A stretch of 64,000 bases of DNA, taken from Eleusine coracana subsp. coracana (lineage: Eukaryota; Streptophyta; Magnoliopsida; Poales; Poaceae). The stretch is from assembly GCA_032690845.1 (NCBI GenBank), contig CM064427.1:4289501-4353500 (forward strand). Reading direction: 5' to 3'. Each line of letters starts with the position of its first letter. The stretch's first letter is position 1. The notes beneath the pieces were generated by a model. It was not told the origin of the DNA. It was given only the letters and a program-made list of their open reading frames with translations, and did not search any database. Shown one piece after another: positions 47,798 to 59,948 of the stretch. The translations under genes were made by a program, and so were the position numbers.

Positions 47798-48367
47798 GAA
47801 GTTGAGACACGCTACGATGTCTCCTTTGATTTTTTTTTCAATAATGTGGGAAAGATGTACGAAACACACTCCATCGGATGTGACAAGTGAGTAGCTAAAA
47901 ACAGGTATTCTTGTAAGCATGCATTCCACGGTTTGATAAGAATATTCTTGGCATTGCTTACACATACTTATATAAGCAATACTTATATGAGTTAATGCTA
48001 TGTCATACATGCTTCCTCTCATCCTCTGCTCGCGCAATCCCCATACTTTTAAGGAAGGTCCTGCAACTAACGACGACTTTGCTGCTAGTGGGGTTTTGGA
48101 CAACAATTAGAAAGGTATACTACTAATCAGTAACATACATTACAAAACAGTCGAATAATCGATACCTGGTGGATTAAGCAATCATACATATCTGCTTTAC
48201 ATCTAGAGAACAAGCAAACTTCTTTTAAAATCGAGAACAAGCAAACTTTTTTCTTTATCTCGAGAACGATCAAACTTGACCAAAGAAGCATCATCGTTTG
48301 ATGACTAGTAAAGCAGACCATTGATATGATAAAGGAAGAAGTCTTTTTACCCTCCTTTGACTATTGT
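47798..48367. other. AT-rich spacer
   Basis: Nothing recognised. Confidence 0.3.
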
Positions 48368-49057
48368 CTCCCTCAATTACAAAACAGAACTGGATATTCA
48401 GGCTCCTTCACTTGTCAAAACCGTCTATTTTTTCCTCCTATGGTTGTTTTGATCAGTGGTTTTGTCTACGTGACGTTCATGTGGCATAACGAAACACATA
48501 TTTAATATCACATTATTTTTAAAAAATAAAAATATTAAAAAATATATATTTTGGAGATCCAAAAATCATGAGATGTTTTATATTTCAAAATTAGTGTATG
48601 GGCAAAAACTTTTCAAGGCTAGTCTAAAATATACATTTTGAAGATTAATTTTTTTTATCAATTTTATTTAATTAAAATTCAAATGCAATATTGTTCGTAA
48701 TTCAAACATGATTTTCTTGATTCATATACAATGCTTAGTCTATAGTCTAAATTTTAAAGGTGTGATAGTCAACGTTGAGAGAAAGGGATATTAATCCATA
48801 ATAATTATTTAAAGACGAAAAGCATATTTATATATGTAGAAAAAATAAAAATATCTAACACTTAATTTAACTAAAAAATATTATGATTTTTAAAAATCTT
48901 TGAGCGTATATTTTGAATTTTTTTATTTGAAAAATGACATTAAAAATGGGTCTCTCGCTGCCACATATGCACCACGTGGAACAAAGGATGGCATGGTTGA
49001 CATGTAACACACATTGTGCCACGTAGGCAAAACCGCTCTCTCAAATCACAGAGGGAG
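48368..49057. mobile_element. Possible large AT-rich MITE
   Basis: CTCCCTC (48368) and GAGGGAG (to 49057) bracket the segment, and inside them GGTTTTGTCTACGTG (48458-48472) pairs with CACGTAGGCAAAACC (49020-49034). The interior is extremely AT-rich. No clear TSD was found. Confidence 0.4.
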
Positions 49058-49487
49058 ATAAAATAAATGGATCGAAGAGTTCAGAGATTGTGGATATCCG
49101 GTATTATAATTAGAGGACCTAAACTTATTCCTATGATAAATTGACCTTTCATGAAGGCCTCTTTTGTACAGATCGTAATTTGCAACGAAGAAGTTCATGT
49201 CCCCAGGAAAATATGGGCCTTTAATTTGCACAAGAACTTGAGCCCGTACAAAATTTGAAAACCCAATAGCCCATCTGCCACCGAGCGTTCCAAATTCGGA
49301 ATTCTAAAGCCCGCAGATCTCTCTCTTTTTCCTCTTTTTTAGCTCTCGTTTGTTTCGAACGCACGCGACGCGAGCAGAGGGCCGGCCGACTGCAGAGCAC
49401 CCGCTCCACACCTGCCACTGCCGGCCGCGCACCCACCAGACCAGAGCCAGCACCCGCAGCCGAGCATCGCGGCCCCCGACGGCGAGG
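49058..49487. other. 5' flank and leader of AUG3
   Basis: Becomes GC-rich from about 49370 towards the start codon. A pyrimidine-rich stretch CTCTCTCTTTTTCC lies at about 49318. Confidence 0.45.
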
Positions 49488-52400
49488 ATGAGCGGGGCGG
49501 CGCTTTGCGCGGCGCTGACGGAGCTGGGGTTCGATGGGGAGGACCCGCTGGACGCGGACGCGCTGGAGTGGCCGTTCCAGTACGAGGAGGCGCGCCCGCT
49601 GCTCGCCTGGATCTGCTCCTGCCTGCGCCCCTCCAACGTCCTCTCCCCGTCTCACCTCTCGCAGTAAGCGAACCGAATCCCCCGCCCGGCCCTCTCATTC
49701 TAAAGCTTCCTCCTTTTCTTCTCCTTAAAAGGAAAATTGGGAGGCGGTGTAGTTTTGCTGAGGCCGATTTCGGCCCGGTTTAGCTGGAATGCGCTCGTTT
49801 AGGTGGGTGTTTGTGCGGGATAAGGCTTGAAACTTTGAAACGATATAGAAGGGATTGGTGTGCGCGAGATTCGCCGAGCTGGGGTTGCCAATAAAAATCA
49901 GAATTTCTGCGAATTAATCAGGGAACCATGCACACTGGGGTTCCAGTAGTCGTTTTCTATCTTTGGGTAGAGCGAATAGTGGCTACTGGTAAGGGCAAAA
50001 TGTGCCCCTATGGAACGTGGGAGCAGTGGTCCATTTTTCTTCAGGATGTGTTCCCTTTGATTGCATACATTTGGTTAAACAATTTGAGGTCTGCCTGTTG
50101 CTTAGGGAGGTGATGTCAAATATCCGTTGGTCTGTAGTTAGAAATGTTGTTTCCTGCTAAATAGTTCGTGCCAGCTTTGGTGTGTTCTGCTGTCATATTT
50201 ATTTATTTGAATAATTTGATTATGTGAGTTTGTAGCCTTATAAGTTTATTTCAGTTTAATTCAATTGCAAATGGCTCAAAAATATTTGCTGGCAGGTATG
50301 AGCAGCTCGTGGAAGAAGGAAGACTGCTGGAGGTATATTTATGAGTTCTTTCTGTCAAGTGTCAAATTTTAAGATTTGAACACAATATTAGAATGTTGGA
50401 TATCTTAACCTTATTTGTTTGTTTTTTAAAAATAAGGTTACTAAAAAATTGCAACAAAATTTCAAATTTGTGGTCAGACAGCATAATAGAAGTTACACTA
50501 GATTCCATGAAGACCAAATTTGTGCGGTTCGTGGTGGATTGTAAGCATGAGGAAACCAAAGATCTTAAATCTGCTAGGCAACTGTCTTTTTCACATTGTA
50601 GACATACAAATTGGCAAATCGCCAGACCTTACAAAACTTATGGCCCTCTGTATCTTTTCCTCAGGGTGAGGATTTGGACTCTGCTTTTGATAGCATTTCA
50701 GCCTTTTCAAGCAAGAAAGACAACCAAGAGGCTGTATTTGGATCAGAAGAAACAATTCTTGATATCCGGTATGTTATTTCCATGTTTATAAGCATTGCAG
50801 GATGTTCATATTGCCATTGAATTATTGTTAAACCCACATTGAGGTAGTTACAGAAATGGCTTCAAATTCAAACGGGAACTGGATCTTGCATATCTACTCT
50901 AACATAGGATGAAACCGATTGGAAGTGGGTATTTGTGTGCTATTTTAAAGCTGTGTAGACACTAGTTTTGACTCAACATGATAAAACAGTATAAATATGA
51001 ACTAGAACTGATGGTTTTTGCTTAAACTTCTGCTTTTTATTTGACTTTTCTCTGTAAACCCGAGTCGTGCCAAATGTTAGTTAGATCAACCTACAATTGC
51101 ACAATTGAAAAAATCTTAGCCTCCTATGAGCACTTTTCTTGACAGGGCCCTTACATTTGCCTGTTTGCAGTGAAGCAAAACTAGCATATAGAGCTGAAGT
51201 TTTTGAGTTACAGAAGCAGCTTGCACGGCAACAAGCACAGTTTGATATGCTTGCAGGGCAAGCTTCCACTCTTATTCAAGGCAGAAGGGCACGTTTATCT
51301 GCCATGTCTACAGTTAGTGGAGAACTAGCATCATTAGATGAGATACTTTCTTCCAGAAACCTAGAGGTATGATCAATCTGTTGTAGCTTTGAAAAAAGGT
51401 TTTATCACACAATTACCTTGCATTGACATATGATTGGGTTTGTACCTTACAAATAGCGCAGGCAATAAGGCCATGTTTCTTATTATGGGTTTATCTTTAC
51501 GATGATGAATTCTAACTAGTGATGCCATTCATGGGCTGCAATATAGTTTTTTTTGGACGCGAAAACAGTAGGAGAGACTCCCATTGCACTTTATTAAGTA
51601 ACCAAAAGGAAAATCAGTAAGCTGTACACAAAAATATGCAGGCTAGGAAGCCTGAACAGCAAGCAAAAGATGAAAAAAGAAGCAAGGGTTAGGATGGAGC
51701 CACAGGCGGCTGAATAGAGTGAAGCCAGGAAAGAAGGTTGTCTCTAGTAGTAACGTTAGTTCTATGTACTTGAAGCCTGATTTCCCCTTGGAACACCTCC
51801 CACCAGTTCGGCAGGGAAGGAGGAAAATTGTCAAAGATCAGTCTATTGCGCTGTTTCCAGATGTGCCAAGCAGATAAGATGAAGATCTCCATGAAATGTG
51901 GTGCTGTGAATTGTCTTTTTGCCACCTGGATCATTGGGAAGAAGTCCATGGACATGTTCCATTGAATTCCGATTTGAGCCCAACAGGTGAAACTGAATGG
52001 GCATTCGAAGAAGAGGTGGAAAGCTGTTTCTTCTGGTGCTGAGGTGCATATGTTGCAGCTATAGTTGTTTGCTTGCACGGGGCATCTTTTCCTCCTCAGT
52101 ATATTCCTTGTGTTTAGTCTATCTATGAAAAGTAACCATGTGAAGACTTTCACCTTCTTTGAGCACTTTGATTTCCATAACCACTGGAATGGGGCTGGTG
52201 GTTTCAGATTCAGGAATGGGATGGAGTAAAATTTTGTAGGAGTAGGTCTTGGATCACCAGATATAGTGCCATTCATCCTGCTGCTGGCGTTGTTGTTGCT
52301 GCAACTGCTATATGATGTTATTTAGGACTAGCAGCTCATTGTATGCTTCAGTGCTTAATGGGAGATGGAAGTTGTTTTGGATGGATTGATCTGCAATGTA

Positions 52401-55400
52401 TGCTGCTACTGAAACCTTGATGTTTTTGGCATAAAAATACAGTCTAGGCAGTTGGTCTTTAAGGGATGGTTGTTCCATACATCATGCCATAACATCACTG
52501 TTGACCCATTTCCAACTCTACAAGTGGCAATGCCTCTGAAGTGATCACTAAATGACATTATATCCCTCCACCAAAAGGAACCTTTTGCTGCAGTTTCATG
52601 GGGGATTTGTCCTTGTGAATAATAAGTGTGCTACACCAGATTTACCCATGGGATATTTTTCCTATTGTAGGATTTATCCAGGTGTTTTAAGAGCAAAGCT
52701 TTGTTCTGTAACCTTATGTTTTTTTATTCCTAGACCTCCTTTCTGTTTTGGGATGGTTACATTTGCAATATAGTTGAATGGTACTATGTAGTGCCCGTTT
52801 TTATTTATTAGTGCATTCCATGTAAAAGTTCTTAGGCTGCTTTGTTGGTGTCCCACCTTTTTTCTATCTGCAGATGTGCCTTAGTAAATGTAAATGATAT
52901 GAGATATGAAAAAAAACTCCTCAGTTTATGTTGGTTGCTCAATCTTATAGGAGATATGAATACGTTCCCTAAGGTAATCTTTTGGTGAAGCTTCATTTTG
53001 TGTCTTTCCTAACTTTCAGATGAACGCTGTTCTCGGAAGAATTGCTGCTACTACCCAAGAACTGGCCCATTATCATTCAGGGGATGGTATACTCTTTACC
53101 CAGGGACAATTGGGCATTTTGTTATTTCTTTTTCTTTATCATCACTTAATAATACTGAGAATTCTATAGACATGACACTATAACTGCTAAATTCCTCTTT
53201 AATATACTCTCAATTAATGGTATGCAGAGGACAGTATCTACTTGGCATATTCAGACTTCCATCCATATGTTATTGGTGACTTGGCTTGTAAAAAAGAGCT
53301 AAATCGGTGGTTTGCAAAGCAATTCGAGAAGGTAAACTATACGTGTCTGTCCTGTTATTTTTAGTAAACTTACTGGTAATCTGAAAATCTGTATGACAAA
53401 TTGACAATTGAATAACACATAACTGGCTGGTTTGGAGACTTTTATATCACCTTTTAGGCTTCTGTTTTGTATAGTTGTCTCTCTGGCACACTTTTGCCCT
53501 CAATACGTAATGACCATATTACATGATTTGATTGTTTTATTTATTTTCTTTTTCTAACAACTGCTTGTTTATTCAATATTTGTTATTTGATCAGGGGCCG
53601 TTTCGACTTGTTGCTGAGGAAGGCAAATCCAAATGTTCCTGGGTTAGTCTTGATGACATCACTAATTGCTTGATAAGAGGTAAAATGGGTTTTATGATTT
53701 TTTTGTTGTGGAGGCATGTCATACAAAGACATGATCAGCAGGATTGTGTCTTGCAGTATCTAATTGTAACTGTTATGTTCTCGTTATGCAGGAGATTCTG
53801 AAAAATCCCACCATCACCAACGTGTAGCTGAGTTGCAACGACTTCGTTCCATGTAATTAACATTTGCTTGATACCTTGTGTTAATCTTTCTTTCTCTTGT
53901 TCTCTTTGACACTCATCATAGTTGCTAGCGTTTCATGCAATCTTTCTGCATAATGCAGTTAATCAAGTGAACTCAAGTTTAGATGCAAACATGCTTAGCT
54001 CTTCACGTTATTACTACATTAAGACATGGATAGATAAGGGTCCATGAGACTATAGGGTTATGCGGATAGACAACTCCTGTGACCTCCTAATTACCTCCTA
54101 ATTATCAGGGAACAAATTGTGAGGACTTGCAACTCCCTCATGATTCATGGTCCACTAAATCATATACCTGATGGTCAACACTAAAGTTTGCATCTTTGCA
54201 TCCGAGAATAGATTTACACCTAATTCATCCTCATTTATTTGATCATACTCCCTCCGTCCCAAAATACTTGACACTTTAGCCAACTCCAGTTTTCCTAAAA
54301 TAATTGTCATTCTCACTTCCCGATGCAACTTTCTCTCTTTCCAATACATCCCTATCTCTATCTCTCTCCTTGTTTTTTGTGCACCCACCTTTTCCACCTC
54401 CTTGATTGCCATGCACAGAGATAAAATGCCAATTATTTTGGGACGGAGGGAGTACTGTATTGATATGGCCAGATTGGAAAATATTCAATTTTTTTTTATG
54501 TTGTGATCTCTTATTGGCTATCATTTGCTCGCTTTATTGAGCTATTTGTAAAAAAAAAAAGGTCTGATCATATTCTGTTGTATTAACTACTTAGATGTCT
54601 ATAAGTATCTGTTTTCAAGTGTGTAGCTCTTTTTCATTCATTCAAAAATGTAGTCTGACAAAACTCTTATGGTAACAGATTTGCTACAAGTGAAAGACAA
54701 TGGATTGAAGCTCAAGTTGAGAATGCTAAACAGCAGGCAATACTCTCGATGTTAAAATCTCAAGTGTCATCCGATGAGGCTCATATACATAGAGATATCC
54801 ATTCTCTTAGGTATGTGTACAAATGGATTATTGATTTTGGATCTAGCAGCTTGTCAGATTTGGGTCACTTGACATAATTGTATGCATAATTGTGATTAAA
54901 TGTACGGAGAAGATACAAGGATTATCTTTTCTCACCCAACGTTTATTTTTCCACAGGAGAAAAAGTTCTGAGCTTGCTGGAGAACTCTCAACGCTTTCCC
55001 AAAAGGTGCAAGCTTTTATATCTGAGGTATGTTGGTAAACACAGTTTTATGTTTAGACATGTTTCATGGCACAAACCTGTCTTTAATCTATCCACTTGTT
55101 CTCGCCTGCAGACAATACCATGCCTCTGTTCAGAACTTGCACAGCTTCAGGGCACATATATCTTGCAAGGTTTGTGCAAAACATTTTCTTTTCAGTTTTC
55201 TAGAAGATTTGTGTCGTCTTCTTAACATTGATCTGAACACACAAACATCTAGGGGACTACGATCTAAAGGTTATGCGCCAGGAATACTACATTAACAGAC
55301 AAAAAACAGTGAGTACATTCTAATACTAGATAGAATTGCCATTTCCAACGTCTCGTATGTGATGTGTTTTTGTATTTTCTTATCTTTCGCATCTAATCTT

Positions 55401-58400
55401 CTTTAATACTGTGAAATACACCACTCTTTAGATGCATAATAGTCAGGTGTCATCAAGCTGTAAAAACATTATACAACTTATTTTGGCCCTGCCTAAGGCC
55501 CCGTTTGGGACAGCCTTGGTGAATAGCGCTTCCGTGGAAATTCAGCTTTGGTGATTAATCGCTGAGGATAGAATCGTTGCTAGAAGAAGCACGGCGTTTG
55601 GCTCCCTCAAAAGAATCGGCTGCAGGAGAAGCTACGGCGACCAGGAGGAGGACAAGCTCCTTGTCTATGACGGCGAGCAGGAGCAGGATCCTCGCCAACC
55701 GCCCCTCGCACGCGCAGGCTACTCGCGTCTACGCCCGCCGCAGCCATGCGTGCTCGCCGCCGCCGCCACGTGTGCTCGACGCCGGTCGCGTTTGTGCTCG
55801 CGGATGGGGACGGGAACAGGTAGGCCTCCAGCGCGACGACTGCGAAGCTGCACCGGTCTGCTTCCTCCGCGCGAGGAAGAAATTGGGGCGAGAGGAGAGC
55901 TCGAGGCGCGAGGAAGAAATCTCGAGCTCCGTCGCTGACGTTGGGGCCGGAGAGCTTGAGACGGCGGGGGTGCGCGCAAGGACAGCGGCGTGCTCCTCCG
56001 TCGCGCGGACCAGGCTTGAGGACGGGCGGAGGCGAGAATCGGTTCCACGTCCGGCAGAATTGGGGGGAAGGGTCGATTCGGCGTCGTAGTTGTACGAGGG
56101 CGTCGAAATGAATCGCGTTTGCTCGAAGCCGCTTCGGAACCGTCTCGTTTGGCTCCCGACGCGGCTTAAAGTCAATGGAAGCGAGGTATAATCTGTCCCA
56201 AACGGGGCCTAAGTACTGGATAGTTTCTAAGGCGATTGAATATTAACATCAAAGAACCTGGACCGGCAGTTACCCATTATTCCTCTGATATAAATTTAAT
56301 TGGTGGTATTTATGATATAAGCAGGCTGCTTTCAATCTCATGTGCCTGATACTTCTCTTTTTCTTTGGAGGAAACAATGGTTATTGCAGAAGGCAGTTAA
56401 ACTTATTAAGCTATGAAGTGCCAATGTGTTTGTACCATGCACTATCTATAACACCGGACAATTGTTTAAGAATGATCTTTAATAGGTTTTGTTTTTTTAC
56501 CGAAATCAGCAAGGGAGCCCTCTATGTATTTTTATAAATTTTATAAAAGAATATTTACAGAGTTTTTATTACATGGCCGTAGGCCAAAGGGAAGACCCTA
56601 CTACAGAGCTATTTAGTTTACATTACTCAGATCAGAAAACCATCCAACAAAATTTTAGTACTCGACTTTGCTCACAGATATACCAAGGCAAATTCCTCTT
56701 TAATAGGAATCTTTTACCTCATTAGTTTAGTAGGCAGTAGTGGTTTGGTATTTTGTTTTCTTCTAAACTTATTGGTGCTTTATTCATTTCGCAGTTTATC
56801 AATCACTTGGTAAATCAGCTCGCCAGACACCAGTTTCTGAAGATTGCTTGCCAACTTGAAAGGAAGAACATATCAAGCGTTTACTCATTGTTGAGAGTAG
56901 TAGAATCCGAGTTACAGAGCTACCTCTCAGCAGTCAATACTCGTCTTGTAAGCAATCTCCACCTTGTCCTCACTTTTTTGGTGTCTTCAACTTGCTTCCT
57001 GTTTTGGTTACCGATCAGTCTTGTTATCTTGTAATAATATACCTAATTCCCTTTGTGGTAATGTAATCCTTAGGGCCATTATAATTCATTAATTCAAGCT
57101 GCTTCTGAAGTACGTGAACAAGGAGCTATCGATGATCGTGACACTTTCCTGCATGCAGCACGAGATCTCTTATGTATTCACTCAAGTAAGTAGCCTACTC
57201 TGCTCAGTTAGCTATTTGAAAAATTAATCCCTGCATTCGTAACATTGCTTATTGTTTCTGGCTTTCTATAGATGTCCAAGCAACGGTGCCAACATACATG
57301 TCAGCGCATGCATTAGTTCAGCAGATATCAGCACTTCAATCTGACTTGCTTTCCCTTCAGTCTGAACTTGAGAATGCTCTTCCAGCTGACCGTAAACGAT
57401 GTATCAATGAGCTGTAAGTTACCAAACCACTGTCTAATAGGCTTCCTTTAACTTATTACTAGTTGAAATAATTAAAGTCAACATCACGGATGTGGATTTG
57501 TTTCGTAATGCCTTTTTCTGCTGCGTAATAACCTACACACATACATTCCATAAGGCTGATCTCAGATATCCAACAAACTGTTGCAGTTGGTATATTTCTG
57601 TTTCGCAGTCAAACTCTGTTAGATGTCTCCGGTGCCCATGATTTTTCTGTTATGCAGCCAAACTGTGGATGATAGTTCAAATGCCCATGATTTTCTGTTA
57701 TGCAGCCAAACTCTGGTGTGTTATTCATATTGAATTTTCCTAGACATGCAGATTTGGGATCTTGCCCCATTTATTATCCATATCATAAAATAATGGTTTC
57801 ATACGGAAACATGAAAACATCACATTGGTATTGATGCAACTGAGCATGCTCAATTTCTGATCTTTTTTTATATATATAATCGTTTTACAATTACAAAACC
57901 TTAATTGGCGAGGTTATTCAGTTATATTCTGTTGTTGTTACTGCAAATCCACTCTGTAGTCTGCCAATATGTATTTGGTATCTAGTCTGGTTGTTTCATT
58001 CTCTTCTATTCCCTCTGCTGCAGATGCACTCTTATTCAAACAGTGGAACAGCTATTATTTGCATCATCAACAACTGCAGAGCCGATATTGACACCTTGGG
58101 TATGTTCTTTAACCTCACAATTTTGATGGTAGTTGGATCTTTTATTTTACTACTCCATGATCCATAAACTAATTACATTTTCTTCTATAGCCGCTGATGC
58201 GAGCTCTTGATGATATGGAAAATGCCAATGCTCAAGTTGAAGTTTCTGTGGAAGAAGTAACCAAAGCTCGCACTCAAAAGATAAAGGTAGTTTCTTTGTT
58301 GATATGCTTTCATCCTTTAGGATCCTTGCCTTATGAAATATATCAGAATGGGCATCTGTCCTGTTATCTTTGCATTCATCTGCAATATCCGCAAGCTAGA

Positions 58401-58659
58401 TAACACTAGTAAATTAGTTTCTTGACCCTCTGTCATCACTATGCAAAAAACTGTAAAAGAATAGTAGTTTTTGTCGCTTTTCAGTTTCCATGTTCTTCAA
58501 AATATTCTTAAATGTGAAATAATCTTCCAGATATTTGAAAATCGCGCCCATGAGGTGGGTAGGGAGAGGCAAATATTTGTTGATTTCTTCTGCAACCCCG
58601 AGCATCTGAAGAACCAGGTTAGAGAGCTCACCTCCCGTGTGAAAGCTCTCCAGGAGTAG
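49488..58659 (+). CDS. AUG3: AUGMIN subunit 3 (HAUS3 homologue)
   Basis: Augmin recruits gamma-tubulin to existing microtubules for branching nucleation in spindle and phragmoplast. Eighteen exons: 49488-49663, 50296-50332, 50665-50768, 51171-51366, 53020-53086, 53228-53331, 53595-53679, 53792-53852, 54679-54810, 54957-55026, 55112-55169, 55253-55308, 56795-56947, 57074-57185, 57272-57413, 58024-58099, 58191-58286, 58531-58659. Every phase joins, giving 617 aa, which I recall as the length of the Arabidopsis protein. The N-terminus reads MSGAALCAALTELGFDGEDP and the end RVKALQE. The protein is helical and coiled-coil-rich (LARQQAQFDMLAGQ, ALQSDLLSLQSELENA). Introns carry a LINE, a Stowaway and a GC-rich Tourist-like element, yet all splice sites are canonical. 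Confidence 0.93.
51546..52880 (-). mobile_element. LINE fragment in AUG3 intron 4
   Basis: Minus strand. A poly-T run at 51547-51554 is the poly-A tail. Near 52700-52800 the minus strand reads NVTIPKQKGGLGIKK, the post-RT block of plant LINEs, and 51.9-52.2 kb holds the zinc-binding RT-associated domain (VKVFTWLLFIDRLNTRNIL, CNICTSAPEETAFHLFFECP, HIWKQRNRLIF). The catalytic RT part is missing, so it is 5'-truncated. A convincing TSD was not found. Confidence 0.75.
54248..54452 (+). mobile_element. Stowaway MITE in AUG3 intron 8
   Basis: CTCCCTCCGTCCCAAAATA and TATTTTGGGACGGAGGGAG are near-perfect inverted ends with TA on both sides (54246-54247 and 54453-54454). It is 205 bp; the well-matched ends suggest a young insertion. 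Confidence 0.85.
55497..56209. mobile_element. Tourist-like element with GC-rich interior in AUG3 intron 12
   Basis: GGCCCCGTTTGGGACAG at both ends (inverted, perfect over 17 bp) with TAA directly outside (55494-55496 and 56210-56212), as in PIF/Harbinger elements. The 713-bp interior is GC-rich from about 55600 to 56090 and leaves a 170-codon frame on the plus strand without any known domain; the terminal parts are AT-richer. No transposase. Confidence 0.8.
57605..57717 (+). repeat. Three tandem ~49-bp copies in AUG3 intron 15
   Basis: GCAG(T/C)CAAACT(C/G)TG occurs at 57605, 57654 and 57702, each copy including TGCCCATGATTTT. The motif TTATGCAG repeats as a potential decoy acceptor. Confidence 0.65.
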
Positions 58660-59948
58660 ATTCCTTTGTATAGGCTCTTTGTGTAGGCTGGTAAGTATAT
58701 AATCCCTTCCTTCCCTCTTCCCTTACATATTTTCCTGTTATATCTATCTCATTTTTATACTCTTATTTCTGGCCTTTGATAAGCACCTTTTTGTATGTCA
58801 GATCTTGCTTGATATGAAGAAATGCAGAGTTCCTGCGTGTGGCTAAACTTTTTAATGTAAAGTTTGCTTGCTCCAACACAAAGTTGGTAGAATCTGTAGG
58901 ACTAGTATGAAAATTATAAACCATCAGGAGGTTCTAATATGTAGGTTCTAGGTCCTTGTCTTGCTGCGAAAAGGTTTCATGACATGTATATTGTTATGTA
59001 TGTTGTAAAATATGCCTAAAACCACGAAGCCCTTATATGATTGCTTCAGAGTAGGTTGGGATGGCACTGCAGCTGCTTTGTCAAAAAGAAAAGCAGTAGT
59101 TATTTGGATAAATGGAACCGAGCTTTGCTTGCAGGAGATAGTGCGATGTTATAGTGTAATATTGATGTTTCTCAGAACAAATTGTTGCAAACTTCAGTGT
59201 GTTTTGTTGAAACCTGGTGACACATAGCTGACTGAATTTATTAAACTAATACTCTTGGGAAATGTGTTTTTAAAGTGTGCTTATTGGAACCTGATGACGC
59301 AGTTATATAAGCGTCTCTTAATATTGAACTGTTGAGCTAAAGTTATGCTCAGATAACCTCTCGAGCTAACTGCTGCAACATTGTCTTGAAGACTTGGAAG
59401 CCCACCTAAAATCAAGTGTACAGGCATTGCTGAAATACTTGGTCCTGTCATCATTTTAGACAAACAGACCGTGCTAGTACTCTGGTATCAGAAAAGCAAG
59501 TAACAGTTTGCTTTTGGCTTCTGGTAACTCGGTGTCTACTGTTTTTTCCAGATACGTATTGCGGAGCAAAAGATGTGTTCCATGCTTTATCTTATCCCAA
59601 TGGCAGTAATATTCAATTCGTTATATCATGCAGGTATTGTTTCAGGGCCTGTTTGTTTCCCATTCCAGATTATATAATCCAGCTGAAAGATGATGGATTA
59701 TATTGAGCCTAGCACATGTTTCATTGACCTTAAATCGCCCATGCTGGATAGTCAAATATCTAGTGCTCAGGCGAGTGGTCTGCTCTAGCAACTCACGTCA
59801 AAATGGAGCTAACTAGCTGACGCGGTGACACCCTGTAGTCAGGAAGGAAAATATTGTCGACTCTTAGCCCTATGCTATTATCTGCACTCTCCAGGAGCAA
59901 TTATATGGAAAAAAAAAACTCGGCTATCAAAGGCAAAATTTCAAGTTA
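58660..59948. other. 3' flanks of AUG3 and the DYW PPR gene
   Basis: The two genes converge here. GGGCCTGTTTGTTTCCCATT at about 59645 looks like one end of a MITE, with no partner seen. Confidence 0.4.

Noticed and set aside
52763..52774. TGCAATATAGT as right-hand TSD of the AUG3-intron LINE
   Set aside because: It matches the left flank but falls inside continuing LINE coding sequence (NYIANVTIPKQK), so probably chance.
55577..56089. 170-codon frame inside the AUG3 intron element
   Set aside because: Starts at a non-conserved codon, low complexity, no domain; treated as transposon interior.
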